Assembly (NCBI GenBank): GCA_900291925.1
Contig: UWYS01000014.1
Location: 682,001-746,000, forward strand
DNA length: 64,000 bases
Direction: 5' to 3'
From: Thecaphora thlaspeos
Lineage: Eukaryota > Basidiomycota > Ustilaginomycetes > Urocystidales > Glomosporiaceae
The notes under the pieces were generated by a model, which saw only the letters and a program-made list of their open reading frames with translations, had not been told where the DNA came from and made no database searches. Numbering within the stretch: the first letter of the stretch is position 1; every line of letters starts with the position of its first letter. Positions 48,901-60,824 of the stretch are shown piece by piece. A program made the translations under genes and the position numbers.

Positions 48901-50255
48901 ATTCGTTTATCCTGCAATGGTTCCGCTACTCTAGTTATTCGTGTATCACCGTAGCCTTCGTCGTCGTGGGTCAAATACAGTACAGTGCGATTCCGCGTTT
49001 CCATTGACCATTTGTGGCTGCCACCTTGGCCTCTTCTCAACTATTTCCACACACCAACTTACACCCATCCCTCGTTGATGGTGATTCAGCTAACCCTCCA
49101 AACCGCTACAAGCCTTGTCTGATCCCTTTGACCCATCATTGATGCACCACCATTCATCTATGCTCTATCGACTCTGCGATTGCGCCCTCACACCACACTA
49201 CTCTCTTGGGTCTAACTTGATGGTATCACGAGAGAGAAGCATAGCACTGTCCACATCGACAGCCTTTGCTTGATGCTCGGTCAACTTCTTGCGAGCTGAC
49301 CAATGCCGTCGCTCCAGCTAAGCCAGAGCTGTGCGCGCCCAGCCTCATCGCCACGTTTCTTTCGCCGAGCCGGTAGTGGCCCACCTCGTTCCCCTCCTTC
49401 CCGCTGTTCTCGACAAGTCCAGCAATGAGCTCGGTCAACGCTCGTCCACCTGACAACTCTCCATGCCAATACGATCCCGACCCAACGACGCCCTGTGGCG
49501 GCCGTGCGATGCTCTCTTAATCTATCGCCAGAGTACTCCCTCAGCGCTGCTTCTGACCAGTTAGCCAATGCATCGCATCACTTTTAATCAGACGGTCAGA
49601 GCCCAGCCAGTTCGAGCGCGCCATCTCTCGAATCTTGGCCTCGCTCTTGGTTTTCGCACCCTACTCTTCTCTCGGTCACATCTCACGAAGCCGCAGATGA
49701 TGCCTTAATCCGACCGGGCGTGCGTACGGTCTGGCGAGTCAATACCGCACCTCGACCGGCCCAAGGCGGTCCTCTAAGGGGGTGTCGTCTTCACCGTGAG
49801 CTGGCGCTGGCAAGACCTCGTTGTGGGTCGAGCACAGAGCAACTTTTCCCGAAGCCCCCCTTAGACGTTCGCACCGAGTCAATGCGCTCCATGTCTTTGT
49901 CAGAGAACCGGAGTGGTCGGGTGAACCAAGATGCGCCCTGCGCTTCCTTCGGTCAACAGCGGACGCCGCTTCTCATGGACGTGTCTCGTTTCGCGTGGTG
50001 ATACTGCCAGAGTCCAATGACGGCCTGGGACAAGCGCCGGGATCGACGTCGATGCTTTTGACGGGTTGGTATGGCGCTTATCTCGCGCGTTCTTCTCATT
50101 GCGTTTTCTCTCTCTCTCCTTCCGCCTACAACATCCGAGACAAAGCCACATCCATGATCGATGCCGCTGTGCAGCAGTCTTCGTTGGGCTGCGCTTTACA
50201 CTCTATCGCGTCCGGAGCACTCTAGGTTGGCCACTTGCCTTGCTGCTTCTCTTGT
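45948..50255. other. 4.3-kb region with no confident gene
   Basis: Lies upstream of the 7TM gene and downstream of MBF1. It contains (CGGT)n at 46711-46734. On the minus strand at 46.6-48.2 kb there are short protein-like fragments next to plausible splice sites: one ending GFSDDEDED and stop at about 46633; a 64-codon frame at 47334-47140 that continues upstream; pieces with GWVWQSRIDRRD at about 47665-47700 and ADKKRQGHAVMDAY at about 47435-47490. They do not assemble into a convincing gene, and third-position GC looks lower than in the real genes here. Nothing was seen at 48.2-50.2 kb beyond a TACAGTAC-type motif at 48975. Confidence 0.35.
46711..46734. repeat. (CGGT)n tetranucleotide repeat
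   Basis: Six tandem CGGT units. Confidence 0.95.
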
Positions 50256-50890
50256 TTACTTCTTCTTTGGACCGCTGAGGGGCGAGCCGATGTCCTTGCC
50301 TGCGGTCGAGGGTAAGGTGGGAAGGAAAAGCAAGGCGGACGGAAGGGTGTGCAGCGTGCGGCGAGGGGGCAAAAGAGGTGGGCGAGGTCAGCGTCGGCCG
50401 TTCTACGTCGAAGAGGTCGAAAAACCTGCCCAATCGAAGGAAACGAGAGCGCCGTCTCGCAACAGCAACACACACCTCGCAGCTTGACACCTAGGATTCT
50501 CTCCATCTTGCCGAGAATCTGCGGGTTGGGGATCGCCTTGCCGCTCTCGTACTCTGCAATCACCTGTGGCTTCTCCATGATCTTAGTGCCGAGATCCTTT
50601 TGCGTCAGGTTGAGCGTCTGTCTCCCCTGTTGGATGGCCTTGCCGACGCTGGGCGCGACCTTGGGCGGCGGGGCCACCTCGTTCTCGCGGTCGAGCTTGG
50701 CGATGCGCTGGTGGTCCGGTCCGGCGATGTTCTTGTTGGTGCCTGCCGACGTCTTGCGGTCGTTTTCCGTGATGGCGCCAACGGCGCGGGCACGCTCGTA
50801 GGCGGTGGGAGCGGCGCGCGCGCCGCCCGAGCCGCCCGTCCGGACGCCCTTGCCGATGACCGTCTTGCTGTCCCAGTCAGTAGCGCTCAT
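50256..50890 (-). CDS. MBF1: Multiprotein-bridging factor 1
   Basis: Two exons, 50890-50476 and 50299-50256, give 152 residues (yeast Mbf1 is 151). The 176-base intron (GTGTGT...CGCAG) splits a Gly codon, and joining gives LRGKDIGSPLSGPKKK and stop, the expected C-terminus. The N-terminal MBF1 domain starts MSATDWDSKTVIGKG. The C-terminal Cro/C1-type helix-turn-helix spans about residues 80-140 (GRQTLNLTQKDLGTKI, then PQVIAEYESGKAIPN). Mbf1 bridges bZIP activators such as Gcn4 to TBP, and in yeast also helps ribosomes keep frame at collisions. It is cytosolic and nuclear. Divergent from the histidine kinase. Confidence 0.96.
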
Positions 50891-53798
50891 TGTGGGGATA
50901 TGTGAGGCTAGAGGTGTGTGAGAGGCTGCGTCGGTATGGAGAAACGTGTGCGTTGGTCTGTTGCGGTGCGGCGGTTGGGCAGGATGCAGAGAGGCAGAGG
51001 CAGAGGGGGAAGAAGCGCAGTGAGAGCCAAATGACGCTCGTCAGCGAATTCAGTGAACGGTAACGTGGCAACCGGACCGCTCCCAGACGGAGACACGATG
51101 ACCCCACCAGGGACGTACCCTCCGCCAGCAGCTTAGGCGCGCAACTCACCTGCTTGGTGTCAAAGAGAGGTGGTGTCGTGAAGAACGTAGATCGTTGACT
51201 TTGTGGTACGAGGAAGGATTTTGCGATGCGCGGTGGTGAGTGGTGGTGGTGGTGATGGTGGGGTCAATCCGGCCAGCGCTTCGCACACGCCTTGCCAAAG
51301 CAAGCTGAGCCACGCCGCCAGCCAGCTGAGCTCCACCTCGCTTTGCCCCGCTAGCCGCTGGCTGTGTGACATCAGCGAGTGCTTACGTAAGAAAATACAT
51401 CTTGGGGGCTTCCTCTTCCGCCGCCTTCTCTTGACTTCCGTCCTCTGTCTTGGGTCCTTGAGTAAAATTCTGCATTTTAATCGCGCGAGTGGGCGGGCCG
51501 GCGGCCTATGTTGCAGTCGGGGCTTCCGACGTGATCTCCGTCCGGGGCATCTTACGCCCGGCGCTGGCTCGGCCCTTGTACAGTACGTACATCCTCACTC
51601 GGTCGCCACCTCCCAAGAGGCGAAGCAGGAGCACATCCAACCCCACCGCCAGTGAGATGTCCGCCGCTGCGGTCAGCGTATATGACGGCGCAGCATCGGC
51701 ATCCATCGCTTCGCTCCTCGCACGTCGTAGCCGTAGGCCGAGGCGTGAGGGGGTCGGCGGCGGCGGGCCTCTGGAACACTTCCCGGGCCCATCTCCGTAT
51801 CCCGGTCTCCAAGATGCACCGCAGTCGATGCGCAGTCGATGCTCGCTCATTTCAACACAAGCGCAATGCCGATGCTGTGGTGCGATCCACGCATACGATT
51901 AAGACCTGGTGTAGGCGGCAGATGGCGCAAAGGTACCAGGTTCGGACGGGAGAAAGGTCGAGGATCAAGCGTCCGACGGCGGCCAGGCTGGGCTGAGCCT
52001 GAGCTCTGATTGGAGGCCCCCGCCTCGTGTCGCCTTGAACATGCCAACAAGCAAGCAGAGGCTGCCGTCGCCGTCCCAGCGGCAACGGCGACGACGGCTT
52101 ATGTCTGCTTGGCAGAGGTTTGAGGATCACAGGCGGCGGCGGCGGGGAACGTACCGTGCAATCATGTGCTACCTCTGAAGGATGCATTTTCGTGCCGTGG
52201 CTTGGTTCACGGAGCGTTCATCCGACGAGTCGTCGGCCTTACGCTCAACGGCTAGCGTGCTCTTGCCTTTCTCGTCGGATGGCCGGGCGAGGTCACTGCA
52301 TCGGCGCTTGTCGGCTTCGTTGTTTGGCTTCGTCTGGGCATCGTGTGCTCATGTGCGTTGAGGGTGCGGGATGGGTGATCCTGTATGAGATTGCCCACAG
52401 CGTAAAAGGATCACGTCGGCCTGTTTGCGATGGCGGGAGGGAGCAATCGAGGACGTTTCGGATGTACAGATGTCCACAAAAGTCTGCAGCGGCTGTTCAC
52501 GGATGTTGGTCACCACGGCCCGGCGCCCCGCCGGTCCAGGACTCGCACTGCACCCCGAGACCATCGGGCCGACAATTTTGTCGGATACCGCCGATACTCT
52601 TATCAGGCTGCGGGGGCTCCGATGGCGTCAGAAGACGTCGCCGCGGCCTTCTTTTTCCGTTGGAGCGGAGGTGAGGGAGCAGCGGTGGAACGGCCAAACA
52701 TGCGGCTCAGTCCCAGCAAAAGGCCTTTCTTGATCCCTTTTTCATCCTCTTCTTTTTTTAGGTAGCAGCAGCAGGTAAGTAGCAGGCAGTGGCCAAGGCG
52801 TGTAGGCAAGGCGCATAGCTGCTGTGCCTCATTCTCGGTTGGCCAATTCCCGCCGACGACCGCTGGGTTTGCTTCCATCACCTTGACCACCATCATCATC
52901 GCCGCGGCCTGCTGCCTCCTCCTCTCTATCTTCATCGTCCCGTATCGGCTCATCGTTCGACCGGCTCCTCCTTTCTCACACCCCACTTCGCACTACTACT
53001 CTTACTTCCTTGCTCGTCGATACAACCACCACCGCTTCGCCGGCCCCAGACCGCGCTACAGAGACCACCACCTCGCACTTTGCAGGCTCCTCCGTCCTCC
53101 TCCTGCCGATCTCATTTCTCGAAGCACCGCCACCGCCACTCCAGCAGGCGCGCGCACGGCGATCGACCCGTACGCTCCTTTGTACATCGGTGCCGTGCGA
53201 CCTCTTGCGTCCGACTGCTCGCGCGCACGCCTCCTCATTCGCTCGCTCGCCCCTTCGCTCACCAGCCATGATCGATGGCCACCGCCTGTTCCGTCAACTG
53301 CCGAAGCCTTGAAGTCGCCGAAATTATTGCAGAGTGCATCGGCCGCCACTCGCTGCTTCCGCAGCAGTGTCCATCAGCCGCAATCTATCGACCCTTTTTT
53401 TTTTCTCTTAAATCAAAGCTTGCCCCTAGATCTCTCTGTGTTCAGCAGCATCGACGACGACACAGAGCCGCACCCGCCTCTTTGCCTCGGACGGCATCGC
53501 TCACTGGGCCCTAATCATTCTTCGGCACACGGCTCACGAGCTCCGTGCTCGCTTTCCCTTCACCTGGCACTCTCGGCGGTCAAGCAGGCAGCTCAGCTGC
53601 GGCCTCCATCGACCTCTGATAGCAGCTGCTACATCACTTCTGCCGCTGCTATCCCTCCTCCTGCCTCACATCTTCACTCGTCTCCGATAGCGATCAAGCA
53701 CCCGTTTAGCTCCACTTCTCATCACGCGAGTCAGCCTCTTACCACCACGGGCTTTCTGCTCCATCAACATCAACTCGCAAAGCGCTCACGACGGCATC
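50891..53798. promoter_or_regulatory. Divergent intergenic region between MBF1 and the histidine kinase
   Basis: 2.9 kb without a supportable gene. 52.88-53.80 kb is strongly CT/CA-rich on the plus strand, like a long 5' leader of the histidine kinase; the 392-codon frame at 52883-54061 is a Ser/Pro/His product of that bias and overlaps the kinase start in another frame. A gtacagtac motif lies at 51578-51586. MBF1 promoter elements were not identified. Confidence 0.4.
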
Positions 53799-56700
53799 AT
53801 GGACGCGTCCGGCTCACCCTTGCTTGCGATGGACCGGCCCGTCTCCTCGCAGTCCAGCGTTTCGAGCGACTCGGCCAGGCACAAGATCAGTGCTCGCCCC
53901 AAGAAGCCCGAGCTGGAGCCCATAGCATGGTCGTCCTGGCTCCACTCGTACCAAAAAGGCCGATGGCTCGACGGCGGTGCCAACGCCGACGGCGAAGCCG
54001 CGAGATCCCCTTCGCCCCTCGCCGATGCCGCCCCGCCAAGCCCTTCGCACAGCTCGCTTGACGTCAAGGCCAAGCTGTGTCCCTCCCGCGATCAAATGGT
54101 CCGCTCCGATGGCAGCATGGTCGACTCGTTCGGTGAGTGACACAGCCGGGGCACTGAGCAAGGATGGGACTGCCTGGCTGACTCGAACGACGTTTGCCTT
54201 CTCCTGTCCTCCGTGAAATCGCCGCCCTCTGTTCTCCCCTCGCTCAGTGTTCTACCAGAAAAACGGCTGGCTGGCTCCGCCGCACCTCCTTCGCAAATAC
54301 AAGCAGAAGCGCGACCTCGCCCTGCGGCGGCATCACGTCACGGGCCCGCACGAGCGTGAGGCCCTCAACCTCTACATCAGGCACGCCATGGCCGTATTCA
54401 AGGCCGACTACGCCTCGTTCATGATCGCCAGCACCAACGACGCCGACATGCTCATCCTCGCGCAGGAAGGCGGCAAGACCGACGTCCAGAAAATCGATCG
54501 AGCGACGACGCTGTGCGCCCACGCGATGCTGCTGTCCGAGGACGAGGTGCTCGTCGTCAACGACACCGTCAAGGACTGGCGCTTCTCGGCATGTCCCGCC
54601 ACCAACGTCGGGACGTCCTGCAGCAAGATCGGCCACTCGCTCCGCTTCTACGCCTCGGCGCCCTTCTGCCTCTCGTACGCGCTCGACGGAGTCGAGGGCC
54701 TGAGCCAGGTGGGACGACTCTGCATCATGGCGAGGGAGCCGCGCGAGTTTAGCGAGGCCGATGCCGACCTGCTTCTCTCGATTGCGCGAATGTCCGCCGA
54801 GGCGCTGGAGAAGGAGCACCAAATCCGCCGCAATGCCAAGACGGCCGACATGCAGCGGCGCTCGGCCAACCTGCTGCGTGCCATTGACACGGTCAAGACG
54901 TCTTCGCGCAGCCCCATGTCGACCGAAGAGGCCACCGACGACGGCACCGCCGCCTCGTCGAGCGCCGAGTTGGGCGGCGAAGGCATCTTCCGCTACTCAA
55001 CAGCAGTCATCGAGATTGCCTGCGACGAGCTCCGGGGCGCGCTCGGGGCCGCGGCGGTTGCCGCGATCGACATCTCTGGCCTGCGCCTCAAGGCAGCTGC
55101 CCAGAACAATGTCTCGCCAAGAACGTCGGCCTACCCGATGACGCCGTGGCAGGTACCCGACTCGCAGGAGCTGGCCGCCCCGATGATGCCGCCGATCGAG
55201 CTTCCGGACGCCCCGACAGCTATCCTTGGCGGCGCCACACCGCCGTCGACCTCGCCGACGACGGCACGGCGACATCCCGTGCAGCGGATGCGGAGCTCTG
55301 GCGTCGCCGAGGTGCAGCTGATTCCCGACGGCCCGCCGATCCAGCTTCTCCATCTCAGCGGCGACAGGGCCTGTCGACCGGCCGTTAAGGGCCCTAGTCA
55401 GACGCAGGCCCTGTGCGACTGGCTGGGCCGCCGGATCCGCAACGATCGGCTCGAGAGCCGCGTCAAGGTGTACCGGACGCCGCTCGACCCGAGCCCGTTG
55501 GACGAGGACAGCGAGACGTTCGAGACGCCGCCGACGAGCTTGGTCAACCCGCTCGCTCCGCTGTTCCCCGCCGACGTCCACGTGCGCGAGTACGCGGTCG
55601 CCGCCGGCTACGACGTGCAGCAGAGTCGGCCGCTGCTCTGCTTCTTGGTCATGTTTGCCGAGGACGCGGCGATGGAGGAGCCGGAGCAGCTCTTCATGGA
55701 GAGCTGCGTCGAATACGCCATCGGTAGCATCATCCGGCAGAAGGCGCGCGACATCGACGGAATTCAGGCTGAATTCCTCCGGCACGTGCAGCACAATCTG
55801 CGCACCCCGCTCCACGGTGCGATGGGCGCCGTCGAGTACCTGCGCAGCTTCGTCAGTGGCGACACCGAGGGCTTCACGCCACAGATCGATCTTCGGCCCG
55901 ACGGCGTGCTGGCGACGCTGCTCGACTCGATCGCACTCAGCGGGACCACGCTCAACACGTATATCGACGACCTGCTGAGCTTCCAGAACCTCGCCGGCCT
56001 GACTGGCAGCTCGCGCCGCCTCGCCAAGCCGGCGTCGACCGACTTGGTCAAGCTGATCGAGACGGTCTGCAACGAGGAGTGGGACCTGGCGCAACGGCTC
56101 GAGATGCAGTCGCAACGGCTCGAGCTCGCCTCGGGTATACCCGGCGTTTCACTGCAGCTGATCGTCAAGGCCGACGACGGGGTCGCGGCGCGCGAGTGGA
56201 TGGTCGATGCCAAGGCGCTGAGCCACGCCGTCCGCAAGGTCGTCTCGAACGCAATCAAGTTCACGCGCGACGGCTACGTCGAGGTCTGCCTCCGCGCCGG
56301 CCGGCACGGGCCGGAAGATGTCGGCCCCATCCCCGTCGAGATCGAGGTGCGCGATACCGGTGTCGGCATGACGCGCGAGTTCTGCACCGAGCAGCTGACC
56401 AAGCCCTTTACCAAGGGCGACTCGTTCCGCGACGGCATCGGTCTCGGCATGACAATCGTCTCGTCGACGGTGCAGAACATGGGCGGCAAGCTGTCCGTCG
56501 CCTCGGAAGTCAATGTGGGCACCCGCGTGAACATGACACTGCCGCTTCTGCTAGGCGACAGGCCCGTCGGCAGCCAGCGCTCCACTCACGAGAACGCAGA
56601 GTCGCCGCCGCCGCTGGCCGTCAAGCGGATAGCCTTTCTCTGGATGGACACGCGCGGCCTGCGCCGGCTCAGCAACAACATCTGCGAATACCTGATGCCA

Positions 56701-57819
56701 AAGGGCGGGCTGCAGCTGGTCTCTGACCCGCTCGAGGCGGACTGCATCATCCTGCCGGACCGTTCCATTACAAGGTTGGCCGAGGGGGAGTTGGGGCTCC
56801 GTGACCGGCTGCGCCCCGAGGTCCGCCTGGTGGTCATCCAGATGATGCCGCTCGGCGTGTTGCCCGAACGGATAGAGGTGCTCCACAACCGAGCCGTGCT
56901 CCCCTTCCTCTCGCCCCATGGGCTTTCTGCTTTGGAGCTGCTGGAGCGCTTCCTGCGTGAAGAGCATCCCGGCGTGATCCGCGAGCTGTACCGCCCCGGC
57001 AGCAACCACCTGCACTACCACATGAGGTCGAGCTCGAGCGACCCCGCGGTCGGGACGTCGTCGCACCACAGCTCGGACGCCGACTCGGCCACCACGGTGG
57101 TCGGCGTCGAGAGCGGCACGCAAGCCAAGCACGCGGAGGATCCTGCCCCTCCGGCGCCGGCGCCGGCGTCACATGCAGACAGCGAGCTCCAGTCGGAGCA
57201 AGAGTTGATAGCGACATCTACGCCCGAGGACGTGAACGGGAAGCGGCTGACGAAGACGTCATCATCATTAGCCGATCAACTGGTCGCCTCGCCACAGCAG
57301 TACGGCGACGAGTTCCGCGTGCTGGTCGTCGAGGACAACCCGATCAACATGAAGCTGATCGTCACGCTGCTCAAGCGACTGCAGATCAAGTACGAGGAGG
57401 CGCACGACGGCGCCGAAGCCGTCTCGAAGTTCATCGCGTTCAAGCCGGCCGTTGTCCTGCTCGACATTTCGCTGCCGATCCAGGACGGTTTCGAGGCGTG
57501 CAGCCAGATGCGCGGCCACGACCACCCTTCGCACATTGTCGCGATCACGGCGCTCAGCTCCGACGAGGACCGCCGGCGCGGCATCGAGACTTGCGGGATG
57601 GACGCCTGGATGACGAAGCCGGTCTCGCCGCGCGTCCTGAAGCAGGAGATTGTCGCATGGCAGAAGGATTGGCTTGAAAAGGCGGCGGTCAAGGCGGCGG
57701 CGTGGGCAATCTCGAACCCAGCCGCTGCAACGGCGTCATCGTCGTTGCTTCAAGATGAACTGGCGCAGCAAATGCGCTTCCTACCCGCATCGAATGGACC
57801 GCGGTGCCGGCCTCTCTGA
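53799..57819 (+). CDS. Hybrid histidine kinase: GAF, HisKA, HATPase, degenerate receiver, receiver
   Basis: Two exons, 53799-54132 and 54248-57819, give 1301 residues; the 115-base intron splits a Val codon (SFVFYQKNGW). The Ser-rich N-terminus precedes a GAF domain at about 140-300 (TTLCAHAMLLSEDEVLVVNDT, FYASAPF). The HisKA H-box QHNLRTPLHG is near residue 630, with the phospho-acceptor His present. The HATPase region (766-883) has the N-box SNAIKF, G1 DTGVGM and G2 GIGLGMT. At about 900-1026 a receiver-like fold lacks the acidic pocket and phospho-Asp. A complete receiver at 1133-1253 has VEDNPIN, LLDISLP (phospho-Asp), TAL and TKP. It should autophosphorylate and pass phosphate to a Ypd1-type carrier. 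No transmembrane segment, PAS or phytochrome domain was seen, so it is probably a cytosolic sensor; ligand unknown. Confidence 0.94.
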
Positions 57820-58258
57820 CCCCTTTCCCACGTCACACCAGCTTTGTCATCCCCATTTGCCCCCCCCCCCCCCCCCCCTGTCTTCACTAGTCACTGGTGA
57901 TCCTTCTATTTCTTCCCTTTTATCTCTTCTTATATCTCTTAGGGCTTTTGGTTTTGATATCAAGGGCAAACTATCTGCAAGCGAAGCTTATTGGCTACGG
58001 TTGAACGATGCATACCACCACATACACACGCGACACCGTCCGCTGGCCGCTTAACGGAGCAGTAGAATGCGGATGTGTTACGAGCGGTGTGGGACCGTAG
58101 GAGATTGGCATTCAGGATTGTCGCGCCTTTAGATCCTGACTTGGTTGGTGGGCTATGCTATAGAGAGGACGCAGGTTGTGTTGCTCCTTGATCGGACGTA
58201 TGAACGAAGCGCAACATAAAAATCGACAAAATAAGTGGAAGAATAAGGGAACAGTCGC
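57820..58258. other. 3' region of the histidine kinase, with C tract
   Basis: A 19-C run lies at 57860-57878, followed by T-rich sequence to 57.96 kb. No gene before the tRNA terminator. Confidence 0.6.
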
Positions 58259-58266
58259 AAAAAAAA
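58259..58266 (-). terminator. Pol III terminator of tRNA-Val
   Basis: Eight consecutive T on the minus strand, beginning two bases after the discriminator of the tRNA; a canonical RNA polymerase III stop. Confidence 0.85.
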
Positions 58267-58268
58267 TA

Positions 58269-58374
58269 TGATCTCTCCCAGGCTCGAACTGAGGACCTCC
58301 TCCGCTTGACAGGCTCCAGTAGAAGACAATTTATCATGTTAAGGAGACGCGCTGACCAACTGCGCCAAGAAACC
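58269..58374 (-). tRNA. tRNA-Val (anticodon AAC) with a 32-base intron
   Basis: Folded by hand. The acceptor GGTTTCT pairs with AGAGATC (two G-U pairs), discriminator A. D arm GCGC/GCGC encloses AGTTGGTCA. The anticodon stem TCTCC pairs with GGAGG. The anticodon loop TTAACAC has anticodon AAC at 58340-58338. The T arm CTCAG-TTCGAGC-CTGGG contains the B box. A 32-base intron at 58336-58305 sits one base 3' of the anticodon, the standard eukaryotic site, so it would need tRNA splicing. Acceptor and loop resemble yeast tRNA-Val(AAC). It lies between the histidine kinase and ARG1. Confidence 0.93.
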
Positions 58375-59252
58375 TTTGATGGCGACAACTCGAAAGTTAT
58401 ATATTTTATCACTTTATATTTTTCTTGTCCCAGCCGAGCCCTATCGCCCCAACCGGCAGTGACGCCGCGTCGGTCGGTCGATCGATCACATTTCGCTCTG
58501 GCTGGTAGAAAAGAGAAAAGCGGACGAGTCACCGGTCGACCTTCTATTGCTGCAGCAGAGGAAGCCCTTTCGGTTCTCTCGCTTTCCCTCTGTGACTTCG
58601 GGATTGGTGTGGCTTGTTCGGGAAGGCCGGGAAGCGGTGGACATGTGTCTGCTACATGTGTACCGCTCCTCTGGTGGCGGGGATAGGGGTACGGGAAGGC
58701 AGGAAGCAGCAGTGTGGAGGGGAAGCCAGGGCAGCGGCTATCAGGCCGGGTCGAGCCAAAAGAAGGTCGACAAGCGGAGGAGAGGAGGGCCGGATCCGCT
58801 GCGAGCCAGCGTCCAAGCTGCGTGCCCGCCTTTGGCTCGCTTCGTTGTGCCCTTTGCGCTCGAGTCACCCCATGCGGCGAGGCGCCGAAGGACGATAAGG
58901 CGAGCGCCGGCCTTGTAATTGCGCCGGAGCATGTACAATACAAACGGAAAGGCACTCAAGCAAGTCGACACGCTCAAAAGGTTACCAACCAACTAACTTA
59001 GGCTCGACTTTGAATTGAAATCAGGGTCGACTTGGCTCGGATCTTCGCGGCGGACGGTCCGCGCGAGCCGTATATCTTGGATGCCGCGCTCCACTTTCTT
59101 CCTTCCTTCCCAACCCACCACCCCCACACACACAGCGCCATCCTCACGGACACCACAGCACCGTCACATCGCTCCATCACTGTTGTCTTCGTCTTCTCTA
59201 CGAATACTCTAAGACGCACAAACCACCCACACCGACAAATATCTCGCTCAAC
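58375..59252 (+). promoter_or_regulatory. Upstream region of ARG1 and the tRNA
   Basis: No gene. GAGTCA at 58862-58867 (TGACTC on the minus strand) matches the core of the Gcn4/Cpc1 response element about 390 bp before the ARG1 start; a second lies near 58.53 kb. A hexamer this short can occur by chance. The last 150 bases are CA/CT-rich leader. Confidence 0.3.
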
Positions 59253-60824
59253 ATGCCCGGAAAGGTGCTGCTCGCATACTCGGGAGGTCTCGGTAAGTAG
59301 ACTAGCAAATCCTTGCTGCACCCCCCATCCCCCCCTTCTCCACCTTCTCCACTTCCCCCCACATGCAGGGCACACGAGGAGCTCATCCACTCACGCCTGA
59401 TCTCGTTGCCCGCTCCCTTCTCGACCCGTTCCCCCGTTCCCCCGCACGCACGCACAGACACCTCCACCATCCTCGCCTGGCTCATCGACGAGGGCTACGA
59501 TGTCATCGCCTTTATGGCCGACGTCGGACAAGAGGAGGACTTTGAGGCCGCCCGCTCAAAGGCGCTCAAGTGCGGCGCAAAGGACTTCATCCTCGCCGAC
59601 CTCAAGCGCGAGTTTATCGAGGAGCTCATCTTCCCCGCCGTTCAGGCAAATGCCATTTACGAGGACGTCTACCTCCTCGGCACCTCGCTCGCACGGCCCG
59701 TCATTGCCCGCGGCATGATCGAGGCCGCCGAAAAGACCGGATGCGAGTACGTCTCGCACGGATGCACCGGAAAGGGAAACGACCAGGTCCGCTTCGAGCT
59801 CGCATTCTATGGCCTCAAGCCTGACATCAAGGTCATTGCGCCGTGGCGCAACCCTGGTGAGTAGCATGGAAGTGGCGAGGCTGTCGTCCTCTGCCCTGCC
59901 TGGCTCGCATGGTGTGCCAACAGCTCGCTGATCCTCGATCCGTGTCTCCTCCTATTTCTCCGGCTCTCCACCTCGCCGCCCGCCGCAGAGTTCTACAATC
60001 GTTTCGCCGGCCGCAGCGCGCTGCTCGAGTACGCCGAGTCCAAGGGGATTCCCGTCACCCAGACAAAGGCCAAGCCGTGGTCGACCGACGAGAACCTGTT
60101 CCACATCTCGTACGAGGCCGGCATCCTCGAGGACCCCAACACGACGCCGCCCAACGACATGTGGAAGCTGACAAAGAGCCCGCAGGAGGCTCCGAACACG
60201 CCCGAGAAGATTGTCATCGAGTTCACCAAGGGCATCCCCTCGAAGGTCTCGGTCGGCTCGACGGGCAAGGTGCATACTGACCCGGTCGACGTCTTCCTCA
60301 CGCTCAACGCGCTCGCCCGCGCCCACGGCATCGGACGCATCGACATTGTCGAGAACCGCTTCATCGGCGTCAAGTCGCGTGGCTGCTACGAGTCGCCGGG
60401 AGCGACGATCCTGCGTGCAGCGCACCTCGACCTCGAGGGCCTGACGCTGGACCGCGAGGTGCGCAGGACGCGCGACCAGCTCATCACGACCAAGTTCTCG
60501 GAGCAGCTCTACTACGGCTTCTTCTTTTCGCCCGAGTGCGAGTTTGTGCGCTCGTGCATCCCGGCGTCGCAGAAGACGGTCAACGGCCAGGTGAAGCTGG
60601 CGCTGTACAAGGGCAACGTCATCGTCGAGGGAAGGTCGAGCGAGGAGCTGCTGTACGACGAAAAGTTCACCAGCATGGACGAGCAGGGCGGCTTCGACTC
60701 GGCCGCCACGTCGGGCTTCATCACGGTCCAGGCGATCCGACTGAGGAGGTACGGTCTCGGACTGCAGGAGCGCGGACAGGCGGGCAGCGACAGGAAGACG
60801 GCCTACGCCATCCGACCCAACTAG
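59253..60824 (+). CDS. ARG1: Argininosuccinate synthase
   Basis: Three exons (59253-59292, 59458-59856, 59989-60824) give 424 residues, a usual length. Both joins complete expected codons: SGGLDTST at the first, PWRNPEFYNRF at the second. The ATP pyrophosphatase P-loop AYSGGLDTS lies at residues 8-16. Also present are [30 protein letters not shown] (citrulline/aspartate site), and the C-terminal [10 protein letters not shown] and [13 protein letters not shown] regions. It condenses citrulline and aspartate with ATP to argininosuccinate, the penultimate arginine step, in the cytosol. The first exon is only 40 bases, so a simple frame search misses the N-terminus. It is convergent with the GH92 gene. 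Confidence 0.97.

Noticed and set aside
52883..54061. 392-codon plus-strand frame with a hydrophobic start
   Set aside because: Its composition follows the CT/CA-rich leader, and its 3' part overlaps the true first exon of the histidine kinase in another frame.
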